Assembly (NCBI RefSeq): GCF_964340395.1
Contig: NC_135561.1
Coordinates: forward strand, 11,568,961 to 11,632,960
Source of the DNA: Glandiceps talaboti
Taxonomy: Eukaryota; Hemichordata; Enteropneusta; Spengelidae
Length of the DNA: 64,000 bases
Direction: 5' to 3'
This document shows, one piece after another, positions 51,801-64,000 of the stretch. Position 1 is the first letter of the stretch, and every line of letters starts with the position of its first letter. Under the pieces are notes generated by a model, which was not told the DNA's origin, made no database searches, and saw nothing but the letters and a program-made list of their open reading frames with translations. The translations under genes and the position numbers were made by a program.

Positions 51801-52061
51801 ACTCGACAAAAGATTTTTGATAATTAGTAGAATGTAGACTGGACCCAGCTGTTTGGTAATTAATATGCCAAATACTGTCTACATGAGGCTTTTAATCACA
51901 CCATCAACAATTTAGACATGTGAGAAATATTTATTTATCTAATTTTGTATATATATCCTGTCTTAAAAAATAGACATGTAAGCCAGAGGACCGGATGTGG
52001 CTCTTTGCATACTGAACTAAGCACTGTATTTAATTTGGTAAGTCTATAGTGGACACTTTAA

Positions 52062-52112
52062 TAAACAAACAAACAAACAAACAAACAAACAAACAAACAA
52101 CAACAACAACAC
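52062..52112. repeat. (AAAC)n then (AAC)n
   Basis: A tetranucleotide run grading into a trinucleotide run. Confidence 0.9.
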
Positions 52113-52560
52113 GTGATATGAAAATACAACATTTCATTCTGAGTACATAATTGTATGATATGAGTTCACAAGATAATCAAATACACATTCTACATGTATC
52201 AAATAAGTGAATATAAAACATGCAAGTTTGCACCACTGGACTGTTGTAATGAAAACTGTAAACAGCATGATTTTGGCAACAAGCACAATTTTGTCAGCAG
52301 AAATGAAAATACAAATATTTGTCATTCTTGAAAAAACACGAAGCTTCTTCTTCTTCTTTTTTTTTTACATCTTTTACATTACAAATTATGTGATAGTGTC
52401 CTGTCTAGTCTAGTCTAGTGTAACTAATCAAATCAAATTCATATTTATTTCATCAGCCATTATCGTTCTACCACTGTTTGTACCACTGACACTATCATAC
52501 ATTTTGTATTTAGTAGCTGAAATTTTGAAATAAAATGTTTCAAATATTCTCAATTTTTTG

Positions 52561-52689
<129 letters not shown>

Positions 52690-54426
52690 TTTATTGTATG
52701 TGGTACATTGTACATATGGGCCAATTATTTTATTTTAAATAGATTGAACATGCCATAAACACAATTTTTGCACAAACCACTTTCATATAAAAAAAAAACT
52801 ATGATAACTGTGAATTGACAATGTAGCAAAATGAAAGTGACTCATTTTATTTCTTGAATAATATATAAATGCTGCTACATGTAGGAGTGTATTGAAAAGA
52901 GGTGTAGAAAGTGTACAAATGTAGGTAAAACAACTAACTACGAGACTCTTAGCGGACTCTTTTATGTATGTTTCTCCTATGTTTGGTACAAAACGTAGGT
53001 AAAACAGCTTTCCATGTGACTCCTAGAGAAAATCCTTTTATGTACATAATGTATATGTATGTTTCTGTGTTTGGGACATGTAAAAAATATAGGTGAAATA
53101 GTTCTCTGCATGGCCCCTATAGGACTCTTTTGCATAGTGTGTACTAGTATGTTTCTACTACGTTAGGTACAAAAAGTAATAGGAATAGCAGCTCTAGACG
53201 AGACTCTTAGAGGACTGTTTTACCTTTACTATACACCTTTGCATCAACTAATAAGTTCAATACTGTACTTACAGTACATTTATGCAATTACATGTTTGTT
53301 ATTCATGTCAAATTTACTTTTATGCATTTTAGAATTTTATTTCAGAGGCAATATGGAAATTAATGATGACATTTCTAGTTTATTTACAATAGGATGTGTA
53401 CCATATGTTGGTTTTATTTACTGGAACTACATGTAGAATGAGTCATTTTACAGTGAGAATATTCATTTATAATTCAGACAGCATTATTCCTGACGTAAAA
53501 ATGGAAAAATCTAGTCACAGAAATCTACATGTAATAATTAATTAAGTTTCGATAATTGTATTCATACTTCATATAATTAAATTACAAACACTTGGTACCT
53601 GTTAGCTTAAAAATGCTATTGTAAAGTGTACTAGATGGTTTTCATTTGGATTAGAATCCATTATCACAAGCTACTCGTGAACAAATTTTATCATGGGAAA
53701 TCTCTGTACTTGGGTGTCAGTCTGTCATTGTACAAAGTGTTGTTTAATATAATTTTAGGTGTTTCCATTTATCTTGTATTGTATCTGTTGTTTTTGCTGG
53801 TTGTCTTTTATTTCTATGTATATTTGTTTTGGGGTCCACGTATATAGGTGTTTGTCACCTGTGTGGATTGCCTGACTTTTGTCAAAGTTAAATAAATAAA
53901 AAAAATTATCAATTTAGACATCTGAGTGGTCACTTTTGTTCATCTCTGTGGCATCTTTAATACTGAGTTTATCAAAGCTGTCTTGGCTAATAACATGATA
54001 AATTACATCATGTGACTAAACGACCTTTGACCTCGCCAACTTGTGTGATTGTGAGAGTTCAAGTATGTGCAGAAACACCACTAAATGATGATATGTGTGA
54101 ATCATCAATCATTATGATGTATTACATAGTGATCAAGAAACATTCAAATTTGCATTGGATGATGTTTGATTAAAACTGTCTGTCGACTGCCACACCATAT
54201 TGATCAAGTCAATTGACAAGTGTACATGTAGCTTGTCAGTCCATAGATATGTAACTGTGGTATTTCTTTTGAAGCAATGTTCTTTTGCATACGATAATCC
54301 CTTTAGTGATAAGGGTAAACTTAGACGTCCAGTCGCCAGGAAAATCTGGTGGAGGGTCTATGGTCGGTCACACCTTTCTCATGGTCCTTATATCATTGGT
54401 ATTCGATCTTTAGCAGCTGTTATGAT

Positions 54427-54617
54427 CAGGGCTTGAAATTAACTTTTCTTTGGTAGTCCTAGTAGGCTACCAACCATTATTAAAATACTTTGATGTCTGT
54501 ATATATTCCATCCTTTAAATCATCAAATAATCAGTGGTAGCCTGAATGGGCTACCAGCTGCAAATTATGGTAGCCCCATGACAAGATTTCTTCGACACAG
54601 GATAATTTTGAGTCCTG
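54427..54617. mobile_element. hAT-like MITE (CAGGGCTTGAAATTA ends)
   Basis: The left end CAGGGCTTGAAATTA pairs with a right end that reads CAGGACTCAAAATTA on the other strand. It is 191 bp with internal inverted GGTAGCC/GGCTACC blocks. I could not see a clean 8-bp target duplication. It is flanked by a diverged 75-bp direct repeat (54350-54426 and 54668-54742). Confidence 0.6.
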
Positions 54618-54742
54618 GACTGAGACACCTACATTTTGTATGAATCAGGTCGATTGACAAGTATAGGTGTAGCTGGTCGGTCACACCTTTCTCATGGTTC
54701 TTGTATCAATTTGGCATTCGACCTGTAGAAGCTGTTATAATA

Positions 54743-54803
54743 GACCATGGAAGTATTACTCACTATATATATAATATAATACTGCTCTAATACTTCCATG
54801 GAC
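54743..54803. repeat. Hairpin with CCATGGAAGTATTA arms
   Basis: CCATGGAAGTATTA and TAATACTTCCATGG pair perfectly across about 30 nt of TA-rich loop. Arm core identical to the hairpin at 19471-19513. Confidence 0.7.
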
Positions 54804-56979
54804 GAGTCTAGAGCGTGTGAAAAAATGTCCTGAGAAAGAATACAGATGGTGAATCTTATTTATTTGCAAACAGTAAAAAGAAAGTGAGCAACAGAGCCAA
54901 AGTGACAACCTTGACTTTGAAGAAACCATAAGTTAACAAGGCTCGACTTATTGAGGTTTCCCTGTACTAAAACATAGTTCATAATCCCACTATGAGATTG
55001 TATTATTCTCCCAATAAATTTTATCTCATTGAAATTTGACAGTAAAAAATATCTAATTTTAATAATATTGAAAACTTGATAGTTAAAATTTACAACCGAT
55101 TAATATTGTGTATACGAAAAAAATTTGATAAAATTCAATCTTGTGTTTATCTTGAAAAATTACGAAATGAATTGTGCAGCAAATTACTGTTGTATCTGTG
55201 AACTGCAAACATCAAGCAATGATAAAATGATAATGAGCCAGTATGGGAAATGTGTTATTGCTAGCGAGTGATGTTGTTCTTAAATTTACATTTCAGAAAC
55301 ATAGTAAAATAATTTACAACATATATTCTAGATTGATTTTCAACTGCAAAACTGACTTCAGATTTCGGATACATTGTTGTAACTGAATGGTTTTTTATTT
55401 TTTCTTCTACAGCACATTTATGTTCAAGTCATGAGTAGCCTTCTACAGGAATGAATCATCCTAACTCAGAAAAATAGTCGCAACAGTAATCCATAACTGT
55501 TTGCATGTGCCACCCATATTTATCACTTTTATCTCTGCGAGGTCATCAAATTCTTTCAAAGTTTCACTTTTCTCTTAACTCCAGGGTTCCAAGAATTTGG
55601 GGTTTTTTATATGATGTTTTGTTTTTTAAATCTAAGCCAGGTAAAAAAATCACTTTTGAAGCCTTCCTCAAAATGATTTGTACAGGCGACATAATTTTTA
55701 TAGGCAGCTTATTTTTGTGACGGAAATATTTCTACAAAGACATTTTGGAATTTAGGGTGAAAGTCTGCAGCTCTCCGGTCGGTATGCTAAGAATTTGTTT
55801 CAGTTATGTGAAGATGGGATTCCCCAGTGGAAGTTAGTGGGTGGAGTCAAAAATGACATTTGATTGACAGTACAGGAAATTAAATATTTGACCTTGAAAG
55901 CATTTGTAGGGTTTCCATTGTCCACAGAAGGTAGACTTGTGGAACTGGTTACACAACAGATATAGCGAGAAACAGTTATTATTTTGTTTATACGTGATTA
56001 ACTCGGTCAACAAATACAAATACTGTCGTGTAAAAGACATAATTGATCAATAATTCTGACAAGTAACATGGTACAACATGTCGAACGTGAACGCCGTAAC
56101 ATTTGCATATCTTCCGAACAATGGGACGTGTACTTCGTCTCTAAAACATGCCAATGTTATTTTTGGTCACCATCTTTGATACCCGACACAAAACACTCTT
56201 TTTCGATTTCATATTATAAGCTAACTTCCTTTGGGTGGATGACTAATGTACAGAACACGCACAGGGTGCATGTCAACAAACAAAATAGCTAGGCGTTGCA
56301 CACAAGGCGGCAGCAGCTAGCTAGCAGCGTAACATCAACGAGTATCGCCGTGGATTTCAACATTTTCACCCGCGATGCGTTATGAATATATCAATTCTAA
56401 TTTTACTCAAATATTCATACACATTGTCATGATCATTCAAATGGAACTTCTACGATCAAATTCGGTAGAAACGTTTCACTTAGCGAAACAAAAATAAAAA
56501 TTATCAACGTCAACATGTCCCTCAATTACTACCCTCGCCTCCCACCATTGATATGCAAAATGGTACGCTCCACATGGCTTTTTATAAAAAGGCTTTCCCG
56601 ATTCCGCCAACGAATTTCCTTCGGTGATTTCCCAAATAAACATGATTTTCGGCAAAAATATCGCACAAAAGTAACACGTGGTAAAGGCAACAAAAGCCAA
56701 ATAGCATACACATGCAATATTTGATTGAAGGGGGCGGTTCATTTCCGTAAAATTTCCGAAATCTGTTAGATATAAAACTGTGAATATATAATGAGGGAAC
56801 CCCAACGACACACGATGAGGTGTTCCCCCAAATTTCCTCTTGTTTTAGTACCAATTCTATTGACGACCGTAGATTACTCCCATCCTAAAATACCTAAAAT
56901 CAATGATATTACACTGCATTGTCATGTTTAAACTAAGACCTTGCATGAAAAACATTGAAAATAAGAGAAAAATGCTCAC

Positions 56980-57019
56980 CTTCTAGACGCGTAGGTTTGG
57001 ATTGTTTTCGACGTGGCAT
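56980..57019 (-). CDS. shn: Schnurri/HIVEP coding exon 1 with RRKQxxP motif
   Basis: Encodes MPRRKQSKPTRLE plus the first base of the next codon, then the donor GTGAGC. An in-frame TAG lies 57 nt upstream with no other ATG between, which supports this start. The phase (1) matches exon 2. The N-terminal RRKQxKP matches the short NuRD/RBBP4-binding motif known at the extreme N-termini of SALL, FOG, BCL11 and Teashirt zinc-finger proteins. Human HIVEP1, as I recall it, starts MPRTKQIHP. The exon lies 17.4 kb from exon 2, which is why a plain ORF search misses it. Confidence 0.7.
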
Positions 57020-57215
57020 AGCTACAAACGGCGCTCTACTCACTGGGAATTCCCCAACAAAATGCGAAATTTTCTACAAATTTTCGCAACGACACTGATG
57101 TCGTTTAAAAACTTGACATCTTAGTTATCCTTTAGTGATACTCTGGTCACCTTTGGTCGTTCCTATGGGTGGAATTCGGCAGGTTTTAGTGAAGACAAAA
57201 CCCCATAGATTGTAA

Positions 57216-57245
57216 TGACGTCAGTTGGCACTCATACCACGCCCC
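57216..57245 (-). promoter_or_regulatory. Candidate proximal promoter elements of schnurri
   Basis: About 200 bp upstream of the exon-1 ATG lies a full palindromic CRE (TGACGTCA at 57216-57223), followed about 15 bp further upstream by CCACGCCCC, a GC/KLF-type box. No TATA box is evident. The placement suits a proximal promoter for the minus-strand gene, but the transcription start is not visible in sequence. Confidence 0.35.
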
Positions 57246-57992
57246 AGACCGAGGCTAGACGGATATCCCGGTCACCATCACTAGGTCTGTAACATATATC
57301 ATTCCGCCACCTTGGGATACCCCTTCAAAACAACATTTAGTTTGAGAAATTCTCGCATTCTTTCTTTGCGGAAATATATTTTTTCTTTGTAAAAATAGAA
57401 GTAAAAAAACATCTCTATAAAAAGTTCGCAAGCAGTACCATTAATGTGAAATATCATAATCAAAATATTTATATGAAAGGAAATAAAAATAATTATAATC
57501 AAACTCAGTATGAAATATCTTTTAGATATTATCAGCTTCCTGATTTTAATCGTATTGCAAATGATATGAAAGGCTGCCTTCGCTTTGTAAAGAAGTTCAA
57601 AATATCATTTGAACTTTGTTAAATCGACACTTCTTGTCTAAAGAATATATTATTCTATCGAGAAAAGTGGGATTTGAATAATAAATTTCGATTATTTTTG
57701 ATTATCAATGTCTGGTTGTAAAATGTAAATACGAGGAGTTTGTTGTGTCGTCATCGAATTCTTCCATGACAACTGCACTATTTTTCTCATTGCGCTTTCG
57801 CGGGTGCGCATGTATACAATCTAGGGCATCTTGTTATGTAAATTAATCAGCGAATTTGTAAATGACCTGTCACGACCTTCTGATAGTCGACCGCGCAGCT
57901 CCTGCACACAGAGCAGTAAACAAAGCAAAGTCTCACGAGTTCTAACAAAAGCGTTGAGTCATTGCCAGAAGTGATCATTTATGAGTGCTTAC

Positions 57993-58008
57993 CTTCGATG
58001 GACCGCAT
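57993..58008 (-). CDS. Possible alternative first coding exon of schnurri
   Basis: On the minus strand ATG CGG TCC ATC GAA G is followed by a strong donor, GTAAGC. The phase is 1, the same as exon 1, so splicing to exon 2 would give MRSIED-KREEA… and lose the RRKQ motif. It could equally be a 5' untranslated exon. The evidence is one donor and one phase match, so it is only a candidate. Confidence 0.2.
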
Positions 58009-58487
58009 CAACACTGGGGAGACGTTTTTAAATGAAATAGTTGGAGTAAAAAAGCGACGTGACGATATGGTAGTAAAACTACAAACAGGCTTCCACAGGC
58101 ATGTTATAAATAACTAATGATGATTTAGGCTTATAAAATATAATACCTAGCCTAGTGAGTCCTATACGGTATCATTACGATTTACACCTCCACTCACTTT
58201 TTTTACTGAGTTATATTTAGAAACCATGTTGGCACCCAGACTACCTATTACCACATATGTATATGTGTGTATGTAGATTGATCTACTGCCCCCTGTTACT
58301 ATCATCATGGCCATGCTCATGGTAAAAACCCCAGGTAAGATTTAATTAGGCATAACAAGGACCAAGACAACTGCTCATAGCAACGCCGCGGTTCTGCACA
58401 AAATACATTTAAGGTAAAATAATTACACTTAACTTAAGAATATATATATAATGTATGTACATATAGAGAGATAGATAGACAGACGCA

Positions 58488-58761
58488 CATGCATACATAC
58501 ATGCATACATACATACATACATACATACATACATACATACATACATACATACATACATACATACATACATACATACATACATACATACATACATACATAC
58601 ATACATACATACATACATACATACATACATACATACATACATACATACAAGCATGCATGCATGCATGCATGCATGCATGCATACATACATACATACATAC
58701 ATACATACATACATACATACATACATACATACATACATACATACATACATACATACATACA

Positions 58762-58856
<95 letters not shown>
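58488..58856. repeat. (CATA)n-(GCAT)n-(CATA)n-(TA)n array, 370 bp
   Basis: About 160 bp of CATA, 30 bp of GCAT, 110 bp of CATA, then 68 bp of TA. All overlapping frames (Tyr-Ile-His-Thr or Met-Tyr-Val-Cys repeats) are artefacts. Confidence 0.97.
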
Positions 58857-58858
<2 letters not shown>

Positions 58859-59696
58859 CACAGAGATTCTCTGCTAGCATTGTGTGATGGGCTGTGATCG
58901 ATTATGACATGTCGACTGTACACTGCAACCATACAGGTAGAGCTACTCTAGTACAAACTGTCTTAGTCATAGGCACCCCCCCCCCCCGTCCCACTGTCTA
59001 TGGCTTAATTGGTTATGACAAATAACTACCACGCCAATTTATATAATTCAGCCCATTTCGTGTTTTGTTGTCGTTTTCAGTGTTTTGGCTATTGTTTTGT
59101 GTTGTTTTTTTTTGGCAAAATAACCAAGATCCCCATCTACAACAACCACAACCACAACTACACCACTCCTAGTTTAAAAGCACCTAACTACATTGTGAGC
59201 TATCATCTAGATATACTCATTGCTCGTTAGATAGCATGCTCGGGAAGAAGTTGGGGTGGATCGGGCGCGGTTGCTTGCCGCATGTGTAGCATGGTTAGTG
59301 GAACAAAGGTGAGTGGATGGAGGTTTATTTTATCTTAGCTGGATTTCTTCATGCTTAGGGATCAAGAAAAGTCATTTTCTGACTACATAGTGCGACCTCT
59401 CTAAAATATTATAAAATTTGGCTAATCTGTCTCTGCAGGTCGACCTGGCAGCATCAGTGCAATAAGGCAAGGCATTCTGGGAAATAATACTTTTACAATA
59501 TATATTACTGTCCTGATCCATTGTAACATAGATTTCAAGTTTGATGTTGACAGAACTTTAATTTTCCATCGGTTACCATGCTCTCTCGAAATGAAAGCAC
59601 TGGGGCATAGTTAACTGCAATAACTGTGGCGGTTTTCCGCTCCGTTTTACACAATACTGACGGACTCCGTTTTATTTGGCATAGAACCGATATATT

Positions 59697-59771
<75 letters not shown>
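59697..59771. repeat. (AAAG)n microsatellite
   Basis: A purine-only tetranucleotide run of about 75 bp. Confidence 0.95.
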
Positions 59772-60558
59772 ACAGTGAAAAAATACTTTTCTAGAAATAT
59801 TTAACTTTTTGCAAAAAAATATCAAAGTTATCAAATCACACTGATTAAAGACAGTCTGAGCGGTGTCTTCGTAATAAAAGCGGTCAACAGTTGACGTTGT
59901 TATTATAAATATGACGTAATATGTATGATCCAAATTTATTGATATAGGATCTTAAATTTGAAAGCCAGAGTAATGTTTTCCGCCTGGTAAATAAAGCAAG
60001 CTTTCCAACTTTTGCCGTAAAAGAGGACCGATGCACGTTTAACGACCACGATACACCTAGCCTAGCCGTTATCATTCGAATTAGTAGCTTATATATAGAT
60101 CTTGATACGAGCCTCGAAGTCAGTAAATTGTAACTCTGACATGTACATATCGTCGTAAAACACTCCTCTTTACGCGTACTAACTCACATGTGCTCTTTCT
60201 ACAGTGTCAGGCCACTATACTATTATTTTCGTGCGTAGGCGGAAATATATGCTCTAGTTGTGAGAACGGTGTAGCAGGTAAGATTGTGGCGATCTAAGTA
60301 CTGAGTAGCTATAGTGCATACACTACACAATAATTGTAGATCATACTGTATAGACAGGCGGGAGATTTTTTCGTCTCATAATCTTCAGACATTTTGAGGG
60401 ATTTTTTTTGAACTGTTAGTCTTTTAAAGAAAATGTCCCCATAACTTTTTTTTAAAGTAGTCCCAGTTATGGATCTCCCAAGGTGTGGTTACGCGTTCAC
60501 CTCCGACTGTTTTGCAATCGATCACTCAGGTTACTATTTCACACAAACAAAAAAGTAC

Positions 60559-60615
60559 AAACAAACAAACAAACAAACAAACAAACAAACAAACAAACAA
60601 ACAAACAAACAAACA
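60559..60615. repeat. (AAAC)n microsatellite
   Basis: An AAAC tetranucleotide run, same motif as 52062. Confidence 0.95.
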
Positions 60616-61284
60616 GCCTTTTATACATGTTAAGGAAAAGAAAAAAAATGCTGAGCGAGTCTATGTACAGTAACATGGGACAAAAAGGAAAGCGTTACTT
60701 GTATATAATTTAGGTTGGCCTCGATCTCTGAAAGGAAGCCAAACAAACGCTAGCTGACCTTTGCGGCAAAACGAAACTATATCAACGACTTCCGATGAAA
60801 TCATGCGTAATGTGTGGTGGACACGTGACATACCTATACATGTTACACATGTAATATATCGCTAAGTTACAGCATGATAGCCATTTGATAGATACACTCT
60901 GTTGAATGTTAACGTAATCCTTGATAAGAGATGTGTATGTAGATTAGCATAATAACCCATCAATTTGAATGCCCTAAATATTGACAAAACTGTACTAAGA
61001 CGAAATCAAGTTTAATGCAAATTTATTGTTTTTCAAAACCACGTTTCGTATGACGTCACAGATCAGGCATATAGGCCCCAAGTAAAAGTTGTTTGTACAG
61101 CACATTATAAAATATGTTGTTTATAATTGAGTAAAATTGTGTTTTGAAATCCAGAACTTGTAGATTTGTGCCGGGAAACAAGGCAGAACGTGTTCATGAT
61201 ATCTGTCGTCGGATTTTGTAAACGAAATCTAGCGTTATTCCTTGATTATATTGTATTTAGATCTAGAGGTGTTCGAAAGTTGAA

Positions 61285-61763
61285 TCATCATCATCACCAC
61301 CACCACCACCACCACCACCACCACCACCACCACCACCACCACCACCACGACTATCATCACCACCACCACCACCACCACCACCACCACCACCACCACCACC
61401 ACCACCACGACTATCATCACCACCACCACCACCACCACCACCACCACCACCACCACCACCACCACCACCACCACCACCACGGCTATCATCACCACCACCA
61501 CCACCACCACCACCACCACCACCACCACCACCACCACTATCATCACCACCACGACCACCACCACCACCACCACCACCACCACCACCACCACCACCACCAC
61601 CACCACGACTATCATCACCACCACCACCACCACCACCACCACCACCACCACCACCACCACCACCACTATCATCACCACCACGACCACCACCACCACCACG
61701 ACCATCATCACCATCACCGCTACCACCACCACCACCACCACCACCACCACCACCACCACCACC

Positions 61764-61809
<46 letters not shown>

Positions 61810-61895
61810 CCACCACCACCACCACCACCACCACCACCACCACCACCACCACCACCACGACCATCATCACCATCACCGCTACCACCACCACCACC

Positions 61896-61929
<34 letters not shown>

Positions 61930-61985
61930 ACACCACCACCACCAACACCACCACCACCACCACCACCACCACCACTACAACCACC
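61285..61985. repeat. (CAC/CAT)n trinucleotide tract, 0.7 kb
   Basis: Mostly CAC with interspersed CAT, CGACTAT and GCTAC interruptions that recur in blocks, so higher-order duplication has occurred. It keeps long frames open on both strands (poly-His +, poly-Val -) without being a supported gene. Confidence 0.95.
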
Positions 61986-62159
61986 ATAAAATCAGATAAC
62001 GATTTTGATGCTTCACCGTGCTGACGACATGATATAAGAAAAGCTAAGTTTAATGGAGGTGTTCGACTAGAGGTCATTGTCTTTCAAATCTAGTAATCAT
62101 ACCAACGTCATGATACCAACATCTTGTTACTTAGAAAAATCGTATTACGTCACAGTATA

Positions 62160-63885
62160 CAGGGCCGTAGCGTGACCAAATTGCCAAGGGGGGCAGCACT
62201 TTGTCTTGGTGCAATCATGCATTTAAAATTTAGAAAAGGACTAATTTACATAAATTTGCATACAATTTACATAAGCTATATTTTAGCATACGCAATTAAA
62301 TATCATATGGAAGGCCAGAACAAAAAAAAATGCTGGTCAAGGGGGTAACCTAACTCATCACATTGGGTAGGTAGGTCGATTTAATCTTTTCACAATGCCT
62401 GACAGGATGTAAAAACAAACCATATATAATGTTGGCAAAATATTTCAGGTCGAGTTTAGATAGAACGTATTCAGTCATCTTGGTACTATCTCTTGCAATT
62501 TGTCTGCATAGCTACAGCTAGGAAATGTACACAATATACGGTTAAACAAATGGTGTAGTTCCTCTCACTCTCTCTTCTTATAAAATGTTAAGCCCCGCCA
62601 AATGAAACTCAAGCATTATTTTAACCACCCCTTCTGTCACCTACACTACAGTGGAGATCATATGGTACAATGATGCATAAGGGATAGCCAACTACAATAA
62701 TACTCCGAACGAGATTACTTTACACAGGATGTGGATTTCACACAATGTCTCTAATTAGCTGTAACCTATATACAGGGAGGTACATAGCCAGACACCTTCC
62801 ATCTTCTTTTGGTAGAAAGACAATTATCACCTTGATTGCTACTGATTGGATGGAGCAAACTCCAAGTTAAGGGTGAAAAAAAAATATATGCGTAAGTTGA
62901 ACAGCTTTTTCACTTTTTCTGACCTAATGTCGTATCTTTAAAAGTAGTTGCCGAAAAGATGTCACATTCAAAGTAAAAAAAACGGATGGTGCTTTCTCAA
63001 ATGAGTAACACAACAAAATAATCATCATTTCCTTTACCCAAACTTTTATGGCCGCGTTTATGTCGGAACCCAGGTTGAACTCAGTGAATTCTCCTTGTCA
63101 CCATCATTATATAATAGAAATGGAAGTTTGGATTTTGATGTCGAAGGTACAGCTCTGTTTACAAATCCAGGGCCATTCTTTCCAAAGCAAACTGTCTCTT
63201 CAAAATGAATTGCGGAATAACGGTCAGTGTGCAATGAGATAATTATATCAAACATTTTTACCAAAGACAACGTCGAACACAATAATGCGGATCTTCAAAG
63301 AGTGGATCTTAAACTGCGTACCTAGTTTAATATTTTTTCAGGGCCACCAAATATTCCAAAAAGAGATCTGCCGTTTTATCAGTATGAAATGTTTTAATAT
63401 AAGATCGAGCGCATCTTCGGAGTCACTGCATGCAGCATAACAGGCGACCTCACGTTGAACGACTTTTTCCGTCTTTTTTATGAGTTTCACTCGCTGACAT
63501 TATAATTGCGAATTGCTATCTTCAAGTTCAAATGAAGGAGACTTTCAAGACTACTGTTACTCGAGGAAAATGCACAGCGCACGTGCGCACTTCTTATAAT
63601 TTGCTGCAAAAAGTTACACTTTTTAAGTGGACACATTTTTATTCAAAGTTAAGCCAGCGTACAATAGAGATACAAGATACATAATATTAGCGAGGAGTCA
63701 GTGTACAGTCAATAGTGAACCATCAATTTAAATCGCGCATGCCAGGAATCGTCACGTAAATAACGATTTTAATGACATCGCTATGTATTCAAAAAGTAGC
63801 TTTTTTTCTTTCTTTTTTCCAAAATCTTGGGGGGGGGGAGCTGCCCCCTTGCCCCCCCCCCCTCCCTCCGCAGGCTACGGTACTG
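62160..63885. mobile_element. Putative non-autonomous hAT-like element, 1.7 kb
   Basis: The left end CAGGGCCGTAGC … CAAGGGGGGCAGC is mirrored at 63835-63885, which on the minus strand reads CAGTACCGTAGC … CAAGGGGGCAGC. The interior has no convincing transposase. Target duplications are not clear, so two independent fragments are an alternative. Confidence 0.4.
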
Positions 63886-64000
63886 GTGTATCTATAATTT
63901 AGTTGATCTAGTTCCGATATAAAGTGATTACGACGGGCGAATATTTGACCTTTCACCCGCAACGCATGTCATTGCTCCACTCGATGTTATACTTATATAT

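Larger units (their letters stand above)
57020..64000. other. Upstream flank of schnurri; no coding gene supported
   Basis: Holds the candidate promoter, the possible alternative exon, several long microsatellites and a putative 1.7-kb transposon. No exon with recognisable protein domains was found. Confidence 0.4.

Noticed and set aside
54200-54436. 78-codon plus frame
   Set aside because: It overlaps the 75-bp duplicated flank of the hAT-like MITE and has no recognisable domain.
58409-58932. Frames of 130-167 codons on both strands
   Set aside because: Purely translations of CATA and TA microsatellites.
61166-62077. 277-codon poly-His (+) and 280-codon poly-Val (-) frames
   Set aside because: Translations of a CAC/CAT trinucleotide tract. 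No supporting start context or flanking coding signal.

Overview
This is eukaryotic nuclear DNA: AT-rich, intron-bearing, full of microsatellites, minisatellites and short inverted-repeat transposons, with a few well-spaced coding exons. The dense TACATGTA-type palindromes, the many small MITE-like elements and the architecture of the main gene suggest a marine invertebrate bilaterian (lophotrochozoan, hemichordate or amphioxus-like). I cannot fix the phylum from sequence alone.

Layout. (1) 1-13.6 kb holds no recognisable coding exon, only simple repeats, a 43-bp minisatellite and a possible non-coding first exon near 3.5 kb. (2) 13618-14475 (+) is the terminal coding exon of a gene for an unrecognised protein with a C-terminal coiled coil, followed by a four-fold YY1-like repeat and a candidate poly(A) signal at 15044. 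(3) 15-25 kb has no gene I can support, but carries paired CRE octamers, a palindromic MITE, a hairpin and a CAGTG-ended MITE. (4) 25645-27101 (-) holds two exons of a three-finger C2H2 protein. (5) 28414-57019 (-) is the dominant gene, a schnurri/HIVEP-type large zinc-finger transcription factor. I model it as three coding exons (40 nt, 54 nt and 10,175 nt, all junctions phase 1), giving 3,422 residues. Intron 1 is about 17.4 kb and contains most of the transposon-derived material. (6) 57-64 kb is the upstream side of that gene: a CRE/GC-box candidate promoter, a possible alternative first exon, a long CATA/TA array, a 0.7-kb CAC/CAT tract and a putative 1.7-kb hAT-like element.

The schnurri/HIVEP protein is the biological core. 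It has two separated ZAS finger pairs, a C-terminal finger triplet of the kind Drosophila Schnurri uses with Mad/Medea, a PTDLS motif of the CtBP-binding type, and a 13-residue first exon MPRRKQSKPTRLE. That N-terminus matches the NuRD-recruiting motif known from the SALL, FOG, BCL11 and Teashirt families. Together these suggest a BMP/Smad-dependent repressor with several independent corepressor contacts. The exon model and these roles are inferred from sequence and family knowledge, not tested.
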